Assembly (NCBI GenBank): GCA_000499405.2
Contig: HG738146.1
Location: 1-64,000 of the forward strand
DNA: 64,000 bases
Reading direction: 5' to 3'
Source of the DNA: Onchocerca volvulus
Lineage: Eukaryota; Nematoda; Chromadorea; Rhabditida; Onchocercidae
Shown here: positions 60,201 through 64,000 of the stretch, one piece after another
How the letters are laid out: every line of letters starts with the position of its first letter
How positions within the stretch are numbered: the stretch's first letter is position 1
Notes under the pieces: generated by a model
Told to the model about the DNA's origin: nothing
Database searches by the model: none
What the model saw: the letters and a program-made list of their open reading frames with translations, nothing else
Made by a program: the position numbers and the translations under genes

Positions 60201-62995
60201 ATACAAATAACATTATTTTACATAAGATAATTAAGTTTAAAAAATACATCATCTATTATTATGAAATTTGAAATTTTTAAAAACTTGAAATATCTTTTAG
60301 GATTTATTATATGGTTTTTTAGTTCGGAAAAATTTTGCATAAACTTTGGGGATATTTGAATTCTACAAATGTTATCTATTATTATTAAAATTTTAATGAA
60401 TCTTAACGATATATTATTTAGAATTTTAGGTAAAAGATTCTTCAGTAGAAAGGTTGTCAAGTTCTAAAAATGTTTTTCATATTAATAAGTTTAAAACTTT
60501 AAAGTTTGAACAAAATTAACCTAAAATTTCGTTTTTTTATTTTAAAATTTTATTTTTCTCATTTTTTATTTTTTTATTTTTTCTAAAAATTTTATTCTCC
60601 GAAATTGAATTTTAATGAATCCTAAAGATATTATCAATAATTTGAATACTGAAATACGATTGAAATTGGACAGTAAATTTTATGATATTAAGTATATGTA
60701 TATTTTGTAATTTAATAAAGTTTTATTTTTATTTTTTTTTAAATTTTATTATTATTTCATAATTTTTTTTTTTTAGACATAATCGTCAATATCGTAGCAA
60801 AAAGGAATTATTGAAAAGATTTCGAATTTATAAACGAAATTTACGTATAGCAAAATTATGGCAAAAAAGTGAGGAAGGTACAGCAATTTATGGTGAAACA
60901 CCATACAGTGATATGACTCAAGAAGAATTTAGAAAGGTTTTTTTTTTTCTATGAAATTTAATTAAATTTGAGTTATTAAATAAAAATTTGAATCATTAAT
61001 TATAGGCTTTGGATTAATTATTAAAATGCTGAATTATTAATATGGAAAGAGAGGAAAAAAAAGGAAGAAATTTTATTTTGTTTTTTTAAAAAAGGAAAAA
61101 AGGAAAAAATTTTACCTAAATAACTTTATTTATTTCTATTTCTTTTTTTTTTTGTTTTTTAATTTTATTTTTTATTTTGATTTATTCAACAACTGATTGA
61201 TTGTATGATTCATTATCATATAATTAATTAATTAAATCTTAATTAATTAGCATAATTTATGATAAATTATCATGATTTTAACAGATAATGTTACCGTATG
61301 AATGGCCATTAAATCAAAGTGAGGAGTATTTGGTAGATTTAGCAAAATATGGTATTGATAATGCTGATGATAAGATGCCCAGATCATTTGATTGGCGTGA
61401 TAAAGGTGTTGTAACAAAAGTCAAAGATCAAGGTTAGTTAATTGAAATAATTTGAAACAATTAAGAAAAAAAATGAATTGAAATAATTAATTAATGAAAA
61501 TGAATTGGAATGAGTAATAAAATAAAATGAAAATAGTTAATGAAATGAAAAATAAAAATATTTAAATAATTTTTCTTCTTCTAATTGCTTTTTTTATTCG
61601 TCATTTTAATCGAAATAAAAAAAAAAAATGAAAAAAAAAATTATTTCCGGAAAAAAAGAAATTTTGCATTTAAATATTTTTTTTTTTTAAATTTAAATAT
61701 AATATAAAATGTATTCTTTTTAAACTAATTTCCTTTTTTTTTTTTTATTAAATAAAATTCGAATTGATTTATATATTAAATTAATAATTAAAATTCAGAT
61801 AATCTTTTTTTTGTGAATAAATATGTAAATCAATTATGATGAAAAAAAAAAGTAATAGCATATAAAAGTAGCAAAAAAATAAAAAAAGAATTTATATGAG
61901 AATAATAATTCTAACTTAAGAAAATTACTCCTATTCCTGATATATTCTTATTTTTTAATTTTTCTTTTTTTCCAATTCAAATTGTCAATTTAATGATTTA
62001 ATTAATAAAATAATAATTGATAATTTAATTATAATTTTTTTTTCGAATAAATTTTTGCAATTTTTAGTCTTTTAAAAAAATTTTTTTTTTTTTTTAGGTA
62101 ATTGTGGTAGTTGTTGGGCATTTTCGGTAACAGGTAATATCGAAGGTGCTTGGGCAATAAAAAAAGGTAAATTGATATCATTATCAGAGCAAGAATTGGT
62201 GGATTGTGATATTATTGATCAGGGTTGTCAAGGTGGTTTACCGTTGAATGCATACAAGTATGATTGATAATTTTTTTAAATTTTTAATTTTCCCAATATA
62301 AAATGCTAAAATACTAAAAAAAAAAAAAAAAAAAAAAATGAGAAATCGAGAAATTAAAAATGAAATTAATTAAATCTAATTTTTCTTTTCACTTTTCTTT
62401 TCTTTGTTTTTTTTCTGTATTTATCGAAGTTCATTTTTCGTTCTAATTCCAATTTTCTTTAAATTAAATTTAATTCGATTAAAAAATTTCAAAAATTGCG
62501 TAGAATTGAAAATTTAAATTGAAGAACAATGAGTTCATTGTCTTTTTTTTTTTTTTTATTTTTAAACTTGTGATATTAATTAAAAGTTTTGAATTTGTAT
62601 TTTCTCATTTAATACACTTCAAGAAATAAGAAAATTGAAATCAATTAAATCTTACTTTTTGAAAGCAAATTAAATTTTTAAAATCAATTTTTAAATAAAG
62701 TCCAAAATTAAATCCTTCTTTTTTTTTTTTCTATTCAATAAATTTCATTTTTTTTTATTTTAATTTCAAATTTGATTAAAAATTTGAAATTGAAAAAAAA
62801 TAAATTTTATTTACAGAGAAATAATTCGAATGGGTGGATTGGAATCAGAAAAAGATTATCCATACGATGGTTACGGCGAAAAATGTCATTTAGTACGAAA
62901 AGAAATCGCAGTTTATATTAATGATTCGTTGCAATTACCTAATAACGAAAAGGAAATTGCGAAATGGCTTGCGAAAAAAGGACCAATCTCAATTG
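57216..62995 (+). CDS. CTSF: Cathepsin F-like cysteine protease with cystatin-like prodomain (3' partial)
   Basis: Exons in the window are 57216-57422, 58134-58289, 58763-58825, 59493-59596, 59945-60091, 60777-60936, 61285-61432, 62098-62257 and 62817-62995, all GT/AG and in phase, covering 441 codons. A signal peptide ([20 protein letters not shown]) is followed by a cystatin-like domain with QVVAG at 100-104, then an I29 inhibitor prodomain ([25 protein letters not shown]-type, about 236-254). The papain domain begins near [19 protein letters not shown]. The oxyanion Gln328 and catalytic Cys334 ([10 protein letters not shown]), the SEQELVDCD and GCQGGLP blocks are intact. The catalytic His and Asn lie in exons beyond the right edge. 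This layout is that of cathepsin F, a lysosomal or secreted endopeptidase. An acceptor AG lies at 57207-57208, seven bases before the start, so the transcript is probably trans-spliced. Confidence 0.93.
58945..59110. repeat. Tandem repeat in cathepsin intron 3, unit about 33-60 bp
   Basis: Three to four copies of aaagaattatcaaatactat gataattttaac-type units, each containing the near-palindrome attatcaaat...atgataat. Confidence 0.8.
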
Positions 62996-64000
62996 GTATG
63001 GCTTTTTTAAAAAAAAAAGTTAATTTTAATTAATTTGAAATCAATCTTGAAATTTTTTTTATAAAAATTTTTATAAACTTAAAAAATTATTTTTCAAAGA
63101 ATTTAAAAAAAAAAAAAAAAAAGAAAAACTATAAACAGAAAATTATCATTTGATTTTAATTTTTTTTTTTTTAAAAAAAGCAAATTTTCATCACTAACAT
63201 TCCTTTATATTTTTATTTAATGTTTTTGAATTATTTATTTATTTAAAATAAGAATTTAATTAATTTTCATGCTTTTAGAAAATTTTAATTGCTCATGCAA
63301 ATTTTAAATTTATTTTGTGAATAAAATTTTTTAGAAAGAGAAGAAAAGAAAAGAAATTAAATATTGGTAGTTAATTTTTTTTTTTTTTCGAAATTTATGA
63401 TGATTTCCAGAATCATCGCATTTTTTTTTAAATTTCTTTTTAATTTTATAGAAAAAAATTAATCAATTTAAAATTTGACCCATTTTTTACATTAATGAAA
63501 GTAATTATTAATATTTATAAAACTTTGATCTTTTTTTTAATTAAAACGAAATAATTAATTATTATGGATATCTGCATAGAAATCTTGTGTTATCTGATAC
63601 GAAAAGTTTAATTTAAACTTTTTCAAGAATTTATTTTAATCAATTAATCGATAGTTAATGAATTTAAAATCTTTCATCGTTTAAAATTTCAATGATTTCA
63701 AATAAATTCCATTACTAATTTCTGATTTTTATAAAAATTGTCACCTAAATTAGCTTATATTTATCAGGCATTCAATTTGAACAAGTTTTTATATTCATTT
63801 ATTTAAATGATATGATGATGGGAAATAAAAAATTATTCTATCGGGAACCATTTATCTTGAAATTTTATTTCTTTTTTTTTTCAGAAAAAAAAAAAGTTCA
63901 AAATAAATTTTAGAAAATAGAAATTATTACTTTTTGAATTTTTATAATTTTTGTTCATAGAATAGAATATTTATATGTTTTTTTATGATTTATTTTTTAG
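62996..64000 (+). other. Last intron in the window, ending on an acceptor
   Basis: A donor (g|gtatgg) opens at 62996. About 1 kb of A+T-rich sequence without any Cys/His-containing protease exon follows, and the window closes with gatttattttttAG. The last two bases are thus probably the acceptor of the next cathepsin exon. Confidence 0.6.

Overview
The window looks like nuclear DNA of a parasitic nematode, most likely a spirurid/filarial-type clade III worm. The sequence is extremely A+T-rich, with very many poly(A)/poly(T) runs. Genes are split into short GC-richer exons with GT...AG introns of 0.1-1.5 kb and (T)nCAG/TAG acceptors. Several start codons lie 2-30 nt behind a strong acceptor, as expected for spliced-leader trans-splicing. 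An interstitial array of the nematode telomere hexamer (TTAGGC on the minus strand) sits in one intron. The species call is inference; two N runs (23801-23827, 47848-47860) show it is an assembled scaffold.

Five protein genes and one tRNA gene were rebuilt exon by exon, with reading phase checked across every junction. From left to right: (1) a DESI2-like PPPDE isopeptidase, + strand, 2565-5326, 6 exons, 273 aa; (2) an SLC25 mitochondrial carrier, + strand, 8334-13695, 7 exons, 296 aa; (3) tRNA-Leu(AAG), 14621-14702; (4) a globin with an N-myristoylation-type start, - strand, 22548-16544, 6 exons, 308 aa; (5) a secreted protein of about 13 tandem Kazal-like domains, + strand, 38461-48427, 18 exons, 916 aa; (6) a cathepsin F-like cysteine protease with a cystatin-like prodomain, + strand, 57216-62995, 9 exons in the window and running off the right edge. 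The last 13 bases of the window look like the acceptor of its next exon.

The genes do not form an operon or an evident pathway. The two secreted products, a Kazal inhibitor array and a cathepsin F, both belong to proteolysis control, but Kazal domains inhibit serine proteases, so no direct link is claimed. About 22.5-38.4 kb and 48.4-57.2 kb hold no convincing gene. They carry minisatellites, inverted and dispersed repeats, a GC-rich hairpin-bearing element end at the left edge and fold-back elements.

The most unusual points are: a globin model with Tyr at the usual proximal His position and probably no CD1 Phe, plus a lipid-anchor N-terminus; a carrier gene in which three exon-intron junctions have been tandemly duplicated, one giving four in-frame acceptors exactly 21 nt apart; a Kazal chain whose units abut through adjacent cysteines; and a non-AG acceptor at exon 17 of the Kazal gene.
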